Assembly: GCA_009746045.1 (NCBI GenBank)
Contig: RPFO01000225.1
Span: 577,001-641,000 of the forward strand
Direction of reading: 5' to 3'
Length of the DNA stretch: 64,000 nt
From: Mesostigma viride
Lineage: Eukaryota; Streptophyta; Mesostigmatophyceae; Mesostigmatales; Mesostigmataceae
How positions within the stretch are numbered: the stretch's first letter is position 1; every line of letters begins with the position of its first letter. A program made the position numbers and the translations under genes. The notes beneath the pieces were generated by a model, which saw nothing but the letters and a program-made list of their open reading frames with translations, searched no databases and was not told the origin of the DNA. Shown here in pieces: positions 1 to 11,219 of this stretch.

Positions 1-200
1 CACCAGCTTTCTCCTAGGTCGATTGCTTGAAGCGAATGCAAGTTCTAGCTACTCCCCTGCATGGCCGTCTATAGCTCAGGTGTGGCTCCCCAGATCCATC
101 CTATGCTCCCATCGTTATGTTTGAAACATGCATGTTCTGGCTGTATTGGCGCGTGCTGTGCGCCATCTGTGCAAAACTCTCGTCGACAATCTGAGTGCAG

Positions 201-383
201 GACAATGCTCAGGAACTCGAACAGGCTCTCGAGATGTACACAAGGCACGCATCAAAAGACTTGGCCGCTCTCAAGGCCGAGCTGGCTCACAAGGAAGCTG
301 CCCCCGCTAGCACGGATGCCGACCGGGTTGAACGGCAGCTGCTCGGTTGCCTCATCAAAGCGGCCACAACACGCGGCGGCAAG
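201..383 (+). CDS. Internal exon of an unrecognised coiled-coil protein (partial gene)
   Basis: A 61-codon open stretch lies between a good acceptor (GTGCAG before position 201) and a good donor (GTAGGC after 383), in phase 0 at both ends. The peptide is rich in A, E, K and L (for example AQELEQALEMYTRHASKDLA) and reads like an amphipathic helix or coiled coil, followed by a short segment with a basic end (TTRGGK). The start of the gene would lie left of the window. An open frame ending at 685 (about SAIADSEETNTS to LLPALSELDS) could be a terminal exon, but its phase does not join cleanly to this exon, so I leave it out. The family is not recognised. Seen: frame and splice signals. Inferred: that it is a real exon. 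Confidence 0.4.
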
Positions 384-2896
384 GTAGGCGGTGCTGGAAC
401 TCTGGTGATCGCTTTGAGGTCAACTCCATCATCAGTTACTTGAGTTCCACCCCTGTGGTTTCGTCTGCCATTGCTGACAGCGAGGAAACAAATACATCTG
501 CTCTTGCTGTCAGCGGGCGACGGCATGCAACTCGGGCATCTATGGCCCATTTATCCGACGGGCCTGACTTCTCAAGCCTCTTTTCCTTGAGGGGGATGGT
601 TGGGTGTATGTCCGGGTGGAATTTTGCAGATTCTCCCCAGAACCTTGCAAACCTTTTGCCTGCACTTTCTGAGCTGGACTCGTGAGAATCTGTTTTCGCG
701 TTAACCCATGGTCCGCCGATGCGGTCCATTTGGACCACAACTCACGTAACGTAAATGTAACGCGTAATTCCGTGACCTGCGACGTAAGTGACGTAACGTA
801 AATATGTCCGGCCGGTCGGGGCAGACCCAACGTGAATGAAAATGCTTAGGTTGGATAGGTAATTGCGCCATAGCCCAGTAAATACCACCACTTTCTTGCA
901 GGCAGTCACGTGACTTTTGCTAACATTTTTTACCGTTGCGCGCGCATAGAGAGATATGGCTGTCAGCGTGCCATTTTGTGGCAATTTAGGGTTCCGCGGC
1001 TTGAAATTGGTCACATGATGACCCCTGAACGATGATGCATTATTTTGGTACGTCAAGAATGATCAGATTTATGCTGTTGAGGAAACACGCAGTGGCTATT
1101 ACCTCTGTCTTGGTAGTCACTGTCAGACGAGACTTCCCGTTTAGTATCGCCTGTTTCCTTTGGTTCTTGGGAGTTTCCGTCTGCCTGGGCCTCCCGCGTC
1201 TTTACGAAAGTCCGCTGCGCCATTTGCTGGGAACGTGGAAGCGTTAGACGTCATCTTTGCACATATCTTCAACATGGTAATGATGACGGATGCATGGATA
1301 GAGCGGCTATGGCCGCCTCTCCCACTAGTAGCTGCATACGTGACGTATGAGCATGCCGGCCAGCGGAACCCGGCCAGGTCATGATCGAGGCAGGTACGGC
1401 AATGCGTTTGCACGTTGTTTGCAGGGAAACTCGTACGTTCTTACATGTCTTTTGATGAGTAGGATAGTGGTTATTGCAACAGCTTTCCATGCCCGCTCTA
1501 GGAGGGGTATTAGCCACTATGGTGCACAATTAGTGGCACTTCTTTGGGGGATATCGTTCAGTGATGGCAGGTTGGCGTCATGTTTGGATTCCAGCAGGTT
1601 TGGCACTCTATTGTGGTCATTTATATTGCATAATTGTATAGCATGGCATAGTTGGCTGTTTGCGCGCGCGTAAGCCACACATGTACACGCGTGCATTATA
1701 CATGTCAAATGGGGTGTCCGGGTGGTTTGACCAAAGGAAAGCACCATTGGACTATCCAACTAAATTGTCCAATGTTGGTATTGAGGTTTCTGACCCCCCC
1801 CTGAGAAAAATGGGGGGGTGTACTTATTCTTGCACGGAAACGATCGTCTTTTGGCCAACTTTGGTTGGAGCTATTATCCAAATGCCTTGAGTATTATTGC
1901 ATATTCTGAAAGCCCTTGAAGTGTAGATATTCCTAGTACCGGGGTTGAGGGTATTTGGAGTTGTGGTCTAGGAGTTATGATTTTTTTCATTTTCAGGGGT
2001 CAAAAAACAAAAAAAAGTGCTGGCGACCATAGTCAGATTAGTCGATTTCATTGTGATGTTTCCCCTGTTTAAGAGTGTGGTGTTTCCCCTGTTTAAGAGT
2101 GTGGTGTTTCCCCTGTTTAAGAGTGTGGTGTTTCCCCTGTTTAAGAGTGTGATGCTTCCCCTGTTTAAGAGTGTGGTGTTTCCCTTGTTTAAGAGTGTGA
2201 TGTTTCCCTGTTTAGGAGTGTGATGCTTCCCCTGTTTAGGAGTGTGGCGTTTCCCCTGTTTAAGAGTGTGATGCTTCCCCTATCACACACCTCTCTACGT
2301 TCGATGGCGCCGCTGCGTGCTCTGAAATGTGCCCTGCCGGACCGTGAGGCCCTGGATGGTAGCCCGTGTGGCTCAAGGCTGCCATTAATTAATCAATTAA
2401 TTAATAAACACGCTGCCATGGACTACACTAATGCACCGGAGGTGGTATGCATTTAGCTAGGTCCGGGCAACAAAATGCCGAGCCATTGACACACACAAAA
2501 AATTTTGTCCTTCAATACACCGACACGCTGCCCGGGGTTTTGGGTGGTCTCGTCCTGGCACTAAGACAAGTCATGTGCAGCTGCCAGCCCATCTCAAGCT
2601 CCTGGGAAGTCAAATTATGCTGATATGGATTGTAGGCCGATGAGCAGCAGGTATCGCTGGTGTCGATCCCATCCTGGTGGGCGGTGGGCGTACTCCGTTT
2701 TGCCTTGAGTGTACCGACATCTTGGGAGTGAGGTGGCCCTGTACGTGGCAGGCTGACGCTTTTTAATTTGCCGGCTGGCTGGGTATCTCGCTGATCTCGG
2801 TCTGATGTGCTACCCACGACCAAACCGAAATAGCTAGATGGCCTGCTGAAATAGCTCTGGTTTCCATCCATGAGAGCGGCAGCCTGCATGAATTGA
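384..2896. other. No supported gene; possible intron or intergenic DNA
   Basis: Apart from the minisatellite at 2052-2290 I see no supported gene here. A 13-nt motif (ACGTAACGTAAAT) occurs twice, at 744-756 and 791-803. An AT-rich (TTAATTAA)-type run at 2386-2406 resembles the short-repeat tails of the LINE-like elements elsewhere in the window. All open frames are short, overlap on both strands and show no family resemblance. Confidence 0.5.
2052..2290 (+). repeat. 24-bp minisatellite, about 10 copies
   Basis: The unit TTTCCCCTGTTTAAGAGTGT plus GGTG (24 bp) repeats about ten times. Later units vary (GGTG/GATG, TTAAG/TTAGG, and one unit with CCC for CCCC). The open frame through it (PLFKSVVF repeats) follows from 24 being a multiple of three and is not evidence of a gene. 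Confidence 0.9.
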
Positions 2897-3001
2897 CGTC
2901 CCCCCTCTACCCCTTTGTTGCAATTCTTTCGAGGGTGTGGGCAGTACACAGAGACCCGCAAGGGCAAGAGGAAAGCCGAGGACGAGGAGCCGGCGGACTC
3001 C

Positions 3002-5625
3002 ATGAGCGCAGCAAGTGGGGATGGCAGGGGCCGAACGAAGATGGTGACGGAAGAGGCAGCAAGCGCGGTATCATTTGCGTCCCCTTCGGGGAAGGTTGGC
3101 GGTGGCCAATGGAGCATGGGACCCACGGTTGGCGCAGGAGAGGAGAGTATGGGCGCGACAAGCAGCAAGGCGTCCGGTTCGGTCGAGCAAGCACATGTGG
3201 GCCAGCAGAGGATGCAGCTTCTAGAAGTCACGGACCCCTATCCGATCCTGATTGGCTGCTACAACTCCAAAGGGTGAGTGTTTGCGCGTTTGGAGCTGGC
3301 CAATGTGATTATACCATGGACCGATCTATCCATGTGTCTGCACGTAGTGGCACGCACTCACCTGATGCTTATATAGTTTTTGTCATGACTACTTGTATGC
3401 TTTGGTGGGCTCCGCCCTGTAGAGAGGCATGCCTTTGCAGTTGTTGGTCAAGCCGCCTGCCTGCACCGGACACTTTGCGAGTTATGTGGAGGTAGGGGAC
3501 AAGTTGGCTCGTGAAAGCTAGGGCTACGTGTGTGTCAATCTTTGATGTGTTTGGTGAGAGCGCTATGAGAAGTCACGCAAAGAATTACCATACCTTGTAG
3601 AGCTCCAAGCAATGTGGGCAATGATTTGTCCTCTTTCTCCCTCCCTGGGTGTATCCATCAATCATCGATACTGTAGCCAGCAGCTCTTTGCATGGCTTTA
3701 TCTTGAATAGGAACGTTTCATGTATTGTCACCAGAGGACCCCACTAAAGAAACCCGAGCGATTAGCTTCATTGCACATCGGTTAGTTGACTGTGTGCGGA
3801 ACCTTCAATTTTTAAAGATGCGGATTTCTGGCCACTACGCAGAGGAATCATGCTTTCGTCACATCCGCGGTGCCTCATCCTCGCCCATCGACACCTTGCC
3901 CTGTTCCAATTTCTCCATGCAGTGGGGTGGGGAAAACCACCATCGCGATCAACCTGGGCGCATCGCTCCGGAACGCAGGCTATCGGACCTGCTACGTGGA
4001 CTGCGACCCCCAGTGCAACCTGACCAAGTACTTCAGCATGGGAGCTGAAGCCAGGGATGCTACCCGATCCGTGGACAATCGATCGGGCGACCAGGTGGGC
4101 GGTGGTGCTGCCGCAGGGTCCGCACAACGGCTGGATAGTGAAGGCCTTTCCGACCGGAATGGGAGCACCGATGACTGCACCCTGAAGGAGATCCTGCAAG
4201 CAGTTTTCCGAGGTGGTTCTGCCCAGGGCATCCCCGGCATATTGGAATTTGCAGCCATGACAGACGGCGCGGGCGAGCCTAGGTTTCCCCATCTGCCTGA
4301 CGGGTTGCTTCTAATCCCTGGCCACAAGGACCTGGGCTCCCTGGATTCAAGATTTTTGCAGGCACGCAGCAACATCTTCAGCCATGGCCAAGAAGACAGC
4401 TTCATGGTTTTGGGTGGCTTCCGGAAGGCACTCACCGAGATTGCCAGGCAGCACAGGATTAAGTACATGATCTGCGACTTTGGGCCAAGCAAGGGCGTGG
4501 CGAACGAGTACCTGCTGGCCAGCTTGGACATGATCGTCCCTCCTGTCACGCCGGATTTCTTCTCAGTGTCATCTGTGGGCAGCCTGCTGGACACCATCAT
4601 GCCCGGGTAAGACAAATAACCAGATAAGAAGGCGGCAACGGTAGTTTGTGCATTGCTTGTAGGGATGGCACAAACCTGGACTTTCCTATGTAAAGGTGGG
4701 GGCAACAATGGTGGGGGTATATTATGTTTTTTGTCGGCAGCTATCCTCACTACGAATGCCTACTAGGTCCCTGTGGGTCTTTAGCATGGCACTAGAAGAT
4801 TAACGAGTCTCGACGTAAGAACTTGACAATGTTTAGAAGGTACCATAATGAGGGGCAAATATGCCCATGACTGGCAGGGATGAAGGGGCACGGATGTGCA
4901 TGGCGGGGAGGGGGGGGGGGGGGGGGGGGGCTGATCGATACCATATAGGCCAGTGTTGAGGATTACAAGCTCTTCTTCAACACTAAAAAGTGCTGGCCTG
5001 TCTTTCCAGATGGATTATGCTGTTTTGTTAGTAGCGGCCTTGGGCACCAAGGAGACATCTTAATACATCATGACATGTTGAGGCGTAGAACACTTGAGTG
5101 GTTGTGGCGAGGATCTAACATGCCCACCGTCTGCTTCTCCTCCCGTGCAGGATCATCTGCCTGAAAGAAACAGTGCATCAACGAGAAAGTGAAGTTCGTC
5201 TGCTGGACAGCAGCTACGCCCCCTACGCGTTCTTTGACAAACCCACGATGCTGCTGCCATTTTTAATGAACAACATCAAGGTGGAGGGGTCTTCTGGCAA
5301 TGAGCACATCATCCGAGACCATGAACATGTTCTTGAACTGGTGGAGGGGCTAGTGCAGGACGATGCGACCATCCCAAGAGCTGTCCACGCCATGTTCCTA
5401 CACGACAGCAGTCACCGGATGGTCATCCCCTTCCTCATGCAGGTCACCGCCCTGTTCGCAACGGCTCAGGCAATCGGCCACCCTGCCGTGGACTTGACTC
5501 GGGATTTGGTGAAGAGGCGGCATGGCGGGCGTGTGCCAGCAGGCATCATGGCGGAGCTCCAGCACACAACCGAGGTTTTCCAGAGGCTAGCCCAGATGGT
5601 CATCTACGTTTTTAGGAGAGACTAA
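3002..5625 (+). CDS. ParA/Soj-type P-loop ATPase, three exons
   Basis: Exons 3002-3273, 3923-4606 and 5151-5625 join in phase to 476 codons plus TAA. Splicing of AAAGG|gtgagt to gcag|TGGGGTGGGG creates the deviant Walker A motif KGGVGKTT (residues 90-97). It is followed by the ParA signature YVDCDPQ (D117, D119) and a Walker B-like segment MICDFGPSKG. The C-terminal part (LLDSSYAPYAF, then helical) fits the family. Residues 1-85 and a G/A/S-rich stretch after the signature look disordered. ParA ATPases bind ATP as dimers and position DNA or protein cargo; the partner here is unknown. The open frame extends upstream of 3002 to about 2897 (includes KGKRKAEDEE, possibly a nuclear signal), so another 5' exon is likely and the start is provisional. 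The gene is intron-bearing, so it is not bacterial contamination, but the family is of bacterial type. Confidence 0.8.
4911..4930 (+). repeat. Poly-G tract in ParA-like gene intron 2
   Basis: A run of about 20 or more G within the second intron of the ParA-like gene. Similar homopolymers lie in introns at 23830-23851 (C), 51689-51706 (G), 52291-52310 (G) and 58326-58345 (G). Their lengths should not be trusted in an assembly. Confidence 0.85.
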
Positions 5626-5650
5626 GGCCCCAAGATGAGCCATGAAGCAG

Positions 5651-5918
5651 GCGGGCGGCGGGCGGGCGGGCGGGCGGGGGGCGGGCGGGCGAGCGGGCGG
5701 GCGGGCCAGCGGGCGGGCCAGCGGGCGGGCCAGCGGGCGGGCCAGCGGGCGGGCGGGCGGGTGGGCGGGCGGGCGGCGGGCGGGCGGGCGGGCGGGCGGG
5801 CGGGCGGGCGGGCGGGCGGCGGGCGGGCGGGCGGGCGGGCGGGCGGGCGGGCGGGCGGGCGGGCGGGCGGGCGGGCGGGCGGGCGGGCGGGCGGGCGGGG
5901 CGGGCGGGCGGGCGGGTG
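5651..5918 (+). repeat. GGGC microsatellite just after the ParA-like stop codon
   Basis: About 270 bp of (GGGC)n with interruptions (GAGC, CAGC, GTGG) begins about 25 bases after the TAA of the ParA-like gene, so it probably lies in the 3' UTR or just past it. The long ARPP/GGRA open frames on both strands are consequences of the repeat. Confidence 0.95.
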
Positions 5919-6327
5919 GTAAGGAGAAGGGGTGGGGGAATGGTAGACGGGAGGCTTGTGCATATCAAAGAGACAACAAGGCTTGTGCATATGGCCTACT
6001 AACAAAGACATGTGGTTGGGATGGTGGGAATAATGGCAAAATTGAGGAAAAGATTGATAAACTTGCAAAAGACAATATGCATTCCCAATCATGCTGAATA
6101 TCCCGTCCCTGCCCTTGGATGCATTCCCAATCCTGAACTTGTAACCATGCTCTTTACCACAACTGTTGTCCCTCTCCATGTACCTTGGTCTCCTGCGCTT
6201 GTTCCCCATTCCTGCCTTCAACACACACAAACACGATTCCTTTCCTTGTGGCACCCTATGCTTGCGCAAGTTTAGAAATTCTGGAAGGACACAAGTACAT
6301 GAGCACATGCAGGCGCATGCCACGCTC
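5919..6327. other. Spacer without a supported gene
   Basis: Mixed-composition sequence with two near copies of TGTGCATAT(C/G) at about 5957 and 5983 and scattered GCATTCCCAATC words (6079, 6120). No coding or RNA gene recognised. Confidence 0.4.
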
Positions 6328-6338
6328 CAGAAATATAT

Positions 6339-6727
6339 TCTGATTTGGCACGCCGCAAAGGTGAAAACCATTTGCGTTCAGTGCCGGGCCGCGGAAAACG
6401 CGGACTGAACGTGATCTGCCAATGAATCCGACCGGAATCGAACTGGGGACCTCTCGCACCAACTTTCGCTGACTATAGGACGGACGTCTCCGGATCCTAG
6501 GGCATCGCCAACTTACACCTACAGTCATCCGCAAAAGTTCTCCTTTCCGGGGAGTGATGCAAGCCTGTCGGATTTGGTACTAGATAAATCATTCGAGATC
6601 TGTGTGTGTAGGAGTATACTACACACGTGTCTGCACGCGAGACTTGGGCAGTCTCGCAACGTGAGACGGGCTGAACACGGCTGGAACCTTCTTTATTAGA
6701 AGGGGGCGTAGCCGGTACTATCGAGAT
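6339..6727 (-). mobile_element. Interspersed repeat with B-box-like motif, copy 1
   Basis: About 380 bp closely matching 10152-10546. On the minus strand it contains AGTTCGATTCC, which fits the RNA polymerase III B-box (GWTCRANNC), followed by CGGTCGGATTCA, so the core looks tRNA-like; a convincing A-box is not seen. The 11-nt repeat CAGAAATATAT lies at 6328-6338 and 6728-6738 and looks like a target-site duplication. The likely reading is a SINE-like, non-autonomous element. It differs from copy 2 by small indels. Confidence 0.6.
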
Positions 6728-6738
6728 CAGAAATATAT

Positions 6739-7726
6739 AAATGCAAGGTATATTTTTATTCATAATGATGATTTACAGAGACAAGCATGCAGGAAGACAG
6801 CCAAGAAAGAAAGTAATAAGGCCATAGCACGTAATAATTAATAACACATAGATGTAACGACTAAAAATGATCATCAGCATCATCCATAGTCCAAATATGA
6901 AAGATCTTTTACCTGGGTTGCTTTCTTGAGTTACAGATCTTCAAGTATCCGAGCAACGTTGAGATGGAGATTCCACGGCACGTGATTTAGGGAACCACAC
7001 CCCTTGCATGTAGACACAAAGACAAGCTTGTGTATAGACGACCTCTGTGGAACTGAAGGTAGTCTATAGTCAAAGGGCTCTTATGAATGGACAACAAAGA
7101 CAAGCTTTATTATACCATGATGGATCAAAACCAACGTAGCAACAATAGCGACCCCACGTCCTTGTTAACGACGTGCTTGTCGAGCATGCATGCCTCAACC
7201 TTAGCCTGCCAGAGAACCATTCAGAATCATGGAATTCTAAACAAGATCTTCGTATCCATCCTAGTCACACAGAACAGAACAACACCACAAACAGCCTGGC
7301 AGAATCTGCACATGAGATCCTGAATCTGTAGTAAGCACTAAAGTCCCAAAGTCCTGAGCATTTAAGACTTGGTAGTACCAACCAACAAACTATAACCCCA
7401 CGTGGATCAGGCCACGGCCAATGAGGGCTTCTACAAGTCGGTTGATAAAGTACAAGCTCCAAGTACTGGTCACCGTCTTAGAAATCTCATAACTTTCTCA
7501 ATACTGATCCAAAAGTCCTCGAATAAAAGTCAAACATTCACAAAACAAAGGATGTAACAACAAAATCATTTTTGCTTGTTACAATAGACTAAGTAAGTAA
7601 GTACTTGCGTGTCATGCGCAAAGGCATGCCACGGAGTACTATGCTAATCTCATTAGAAAAATAATTACACAAAAGTTTAAACAAATATCGTCTGCATCAT
7701 GCATCCCCCAATGTTAAGCCTCCCAC
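6739..7726. other. AT-rich stretch without a supported gene
   Basis: Distinctly AT-rich relative to the gene-bearing parts of the window. No coding frame with family resemblance and no RNA gene recognised. ATGCGCAAAGGCATGCCACGGAGTACT at 7614-7640 reappears reversed near 46020-46055 (AGTAC...GTGGCATGCCCATGCGCAT), so a dispersed repeat may be present. Confidence 0.35.
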
Positions 7727-9468
7727 GGTCCTAAATTTAGGACTTTGTCCTAAATCGTCCTAGTGGTCACTATAACCGAGGTACCGGGGGGGGGGGTCAC
7801 TATATGGACCGTACCCCATGTCCACCGTACCCGGCATGATGTACCCGACCCGTGGTACCGGCACATGGTACCCGGATTCCGTACCCGGGTACCGGGTATA
7901 ATGGCGGGAAAGTAGGTACCTCGACCAAAAATATAACCGATTTTGGAGCGAAAAAGTGGGTGCGGGAATGAAGTGAGGTGGATATGGCGACCTGACAATC
8001 GTGGCCGGCGTTTTCACGTGCGTTTATCATTTCGGGCGCCCAGTAGCAAAAACGAAAGGTTGTTAGTTATGCTTAAAGGCTGTGAATATTTTCTGCGCAA
8101 GTTTTTATGTGTAGCGCTGTAGCACAGCGGCACAACACAAATGGGTCGCAGATCGCCTGCTCGCGGAGGGTCGATTTTGGCACAAACATGTTAGTGTATT
8201 AGCAATGGTGGTGCGAATCAAGCCAGGAAATTTTTGTGGACGATTTTTATTATAGTCTGGAGTTTAGAAACGGAGTATTTGACATGGGAGCGCCTGGGCC
8301 GTGATATTCTTGCCCGATTTCCATTGTCGACCATGTTTTAGGGACGTTCAGGCTGGGCAGCGAGCGCACCTTATAGGTCTTCACTTTCGGTATTTCTTGG
8401 ACCTAGAACGCAGCACAAGCGTGGTTTATATCATTGTCGAACCGGTTGGCCAGCTTTGGTGCGCTCAGCTCTCGGAAAGCTGACCTCGCTGCGGATTTCA
8501 GCGACTTTTTTGCAACCATCTGGAATGAGGCGACGTAAGTAGCAGGTACGTGCCGGGTTGTCCTAGATCATGAGTGTAACTGGCAACGCTGTCGTGGTGT
8601 TTTGAGTCAGCCAGCTATGCCTAAAAAGAGGGGACGCTCTCTGTGCACATAACTGTCACACATAGTTGGTTTACGTCATACAATTTTTTACGTCTCTATC
8701 TTGGTCGTCCGCTGCAGCTAAAACACACATGCGTAAGAGCAGTTTTACTCATGTGTTAGTTATAAACCATGGTCCTATGGCCTGCAGTCGCTCAGGGTGT
8801 TCTCAGACAGTATATACAGTATGGTTTACGTGTTACATGCACCCTGAATTCGCTCACAAAGCGTTGCATGTTAGCACACCGTTGTTTTGTAACTTGATTT
8901 GGCTGCATTCATGTGTTAGTTGCAATGCAAATGCATTGTTTTTTCATCGCTGGGTGCTGGCCAGCATGTCCGTGATGTCAAAGAAGGTTTGGCATATGCT
9001 TAGAGAAAGTTTACCGCAAGGGGTGGGCCATGTTCAAGCCGGGCAACCTCAGCAACCATGCAACCGTATATTGCATTACCTGCACCATCTGTGACACCGT
9101 TAAGCACGCGTATATATAGAGGCAGCCACAGCAGGGTATGGCCTTGTTATACGCTGCCCCGCCATCCCAAGGCCTCGTAGGGTCCCCTAGCGCTTGTAAG
9201 ATGCTCAAGGGACCGTGTGGATAGCATGGTCATGCGTTGACACTAATTGGTCCTAATGGTCCTAAAACCCACATTTTGGCCAAATTCGCGCTTTGAGGTC
9301 TGGCAGGTGGCAGGGCCCATTCATGCACTAAATGTAATTATTTGACCCCAGGTTTTTGATAGAAACTAAAAAAGTGTGTTATCTGTCATGGGCACGAATG
9401 CCAGGGTCAAATTTTAATGTTTGCATATATATATTTTAATTCCACTTGGTCCTAAATTTAGGACTTTT
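7727..9468. repeat. 1.7-kb segment bounded by identical palindromic 20-mers
   Basis: GGTCCTAAATTTAGGACTTT occurs at 7727-7746 and 9449-9468. Its core TCCTAAATTTAGGA is a perfect palindrome. Related words (GTCCTAAATCGTCCTA at 7747; GGTCCTAATGGTCCTAA at 9249) lie just inside both ends. A stretch dense in GGTACC/GTACC words follows the left end (7780-7920). No transposase was recognised in between. It may be a non-autonomous DNA element or a shared palindrome of a repeat family. Confidence 0.45.
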
Positions 9469-9704
9469 ACTGGGAAGATGGACACCAACCGTTAAGCACT
9501 TTACAATAGACTGCGTCACGTATAATAAGGCCATAGCTCCCAGGGAATCCAGCATAAAGTCCCGGACGCCCTATCACTAGACAGTAGACACTAGCAAAAC
9601 TCTAGCGCGCCTGGGCCGCCAACGAGAAGTCCGCCCGGGGGCACGTGCGAAACCGACACCTGTCGAGCTTTTTTTTACTTGGAACTTGCGGCCTATGGGA
9701 GACT

Positions 9705-10070
9705 GCCACGTGGCACCCATGGGACTGTCGTGGGACCCTGGATTCCCATGGGACCCTGGACTCCCACGATACTACCTGTCCAATCGGACCCTGCCATGTG
9801 GCACCCACGGGACTGTCATGGGACCCTGGATTCCCATGGGACCCTGGACTCCCGCAACACTACCTGTCCAATCGGATCCTGCCACGTGGCACCTGTGGGA
9901 CCCTCATTGGGAGTGGACTCCCAATGATGGGGCTCTGGATACCCCGTGGGACATCCTGTCCAATGGGATGCTGCCACGTGGCACCCATATATATGGGACC
10001 CTAGAGTCCCTTGGGGTATCCCGATTCCCCGTGGGAGATCCTGTCCAATGGGATCCTGCCGCGTGGCAGG
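9705..10070 (+). repeat. Degenerate 85-92 bp tandem repeat, five units
   Basis: Units start at 9705, 9793, 9881, 9973 and 10058 with GCC(A/G)(C/T)GTGGCA, followed by copies of GGGACCCTGGA(T/C)TCCC and CCTGTCCAAT(C/G)GGA(T/C)C. The intact units carry TGCCACGTGGCA, a perfect 12-bp palindrome containing the CACGTG core. Open frames with repeated GTLDSHGTLDS-like words through it are by-products of the repeat. Confidence 0.8.
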
Positions 10071-10151
10071 TAAGGTGCGGAGAGGGGGGACCCCTATTCC
10101 CCGTGGGAATCCGGTACCTCCCTACTAGAGACTTTATTCTGATCAGGCACT

Positions 10152-10546
10152 CCGCAACTTTAGGTGAAAACCATTTGCGTTCAGTGCCGGGCCGCGGAAA
10201 ACGCGGACAAAAGCGCGATCTGCAAATGAATCCGACCGGAATCGAACTGGGGACCTCTCGCACCAACTTTCGCTGACTATATAGGACGGACGTCTCCGGT
10301 TACCATGGCATCGCCAACTTACACCTACAGTCATCCGCAAAAGTTCTCCTTTCCGGGGAGTGATGCAAGCCTTTCGGATTTGGTACTAGATAAATCACTC
10401 GAGATCTGTGTGTAGGAGTACTACACACGTGTCCACTCGAGACTTGTTCAGTCTCGAAACGTGAGACGGGCTGAACACGGCTGGATCCTTCTTTATTAGA
10501 AGGGGGCGTAGCCGGTACTAATATCGAAATCAGCCAAGCGTATGTA
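10152..10546 (-). mobile_element. Interspersed repeat with B-box-like motif, copy 2
   Basis: Second copy of the element at 6339-6727, with the same minus-strand AGTTCGATTCC motif. TATTCTGATCAGGCACT occurs on both sides (10135-10151 and 10547-10563). This is either a 17-nt target-site duplication or, because copy 1 begins with a similar TTCTGAT..GGCAC, the element terminus repeated. Confidence 0.55.
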
Positions 10547-10698
10547 TATTCTGATCAGGCACTCAGTAGAGACTTTATTATTTATAGTATGCGGTTTAGA
10601 TATTTAATTGAAATAGGGGCTCATTGTGAACTCATTGTGTGACAAAATCAGAGTCGAGTCTTATTAAAATTTTAAGTAAGGAGTCGACAGCCAACACG

Positions 10699-11219
10699 TC
10701 AAATAGGGACGTGGAACATCATCCTGTTAATCGTGGGGTCGTTCGTGTTGATCCTGATGTCCAATAAGAACTCGTCCACAAGGTAGTCCTTGCACAGTTC
10801 GGGCATCACTTCGGCCAAGGCCCAAGACTCGACGAAGGCGCTGCTCGTGCCCGAAGCGACGTACGCCTCGCACAAATGAGCCATGAAGTGAGTCACACGC
10901 TGTTCCAGCGTGAACTCGCGATCCAGATCGGGGAGGGCTGCGATGTACGCGTCCTTCGCGGCACGCACGAAATCGTCCGTATCGACGCCAATAGAGGCCT
11001 GGATGGCTGGATCGAACGCACGAAATAAGTGTACGCCTCGTTCATCTGATGCTCCCTGTGCGCGCGTTGGGTGTACAGGTGCTCCTCCGCCTCGCGGAAA
11101 CGAGCCACCGAAACGTGAAAGTGGATCGACGACAGCTTGTCGTTGGTCAATTCCTTCAGACGGCGCTCAACAGTGAGGCCCGCCTTGGTCCGGCGGAGCT
11201 TCAACTCCGCCTCGATCAC
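10699..11219 (-). pseudogene. Unknown ORF family, unit A, with a frameshift
   Basis: Two overlapping minus-strand frames make one conceptual protein broken by a one-base shift near 11025. The upstream part contains KAGLTVERRLKELTND and EAYTY; the downstream part contains FVRAAKDAYIAALPDLDREF and ends in MMFHVPI before a stop at 10699. A related, more diverged unit lies at 11702-12514: DAYLEALPDVDREFTL matches DAYIAALPDLDREFTL, and both units have the pattern EA(Y/F)VA. The flanks also match: CGAGTCTTATTAAA...TAAGGAGTC follows the stop in both (10653-10685 and 11711-11739). No known domain recognised. The composition is acidic and helical. It could be a degenerate transposon or viral-derived gene family; that is speculation. 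Confidence 0.45.

Noticed and set aside
5612..6371. Proline/arginine-rich frames (ARPPARPP) on the minus strand and GGRA frames on the plus strand
   Set aside because: Artefacts of the GGGC microsatellite.
8666..9094. 142-codon plus-strand frame as a gene
   Set aside because: No family resemblance, no splice or repeat support, and Cys/His/Trp-rich composition typical of non-coding translation.
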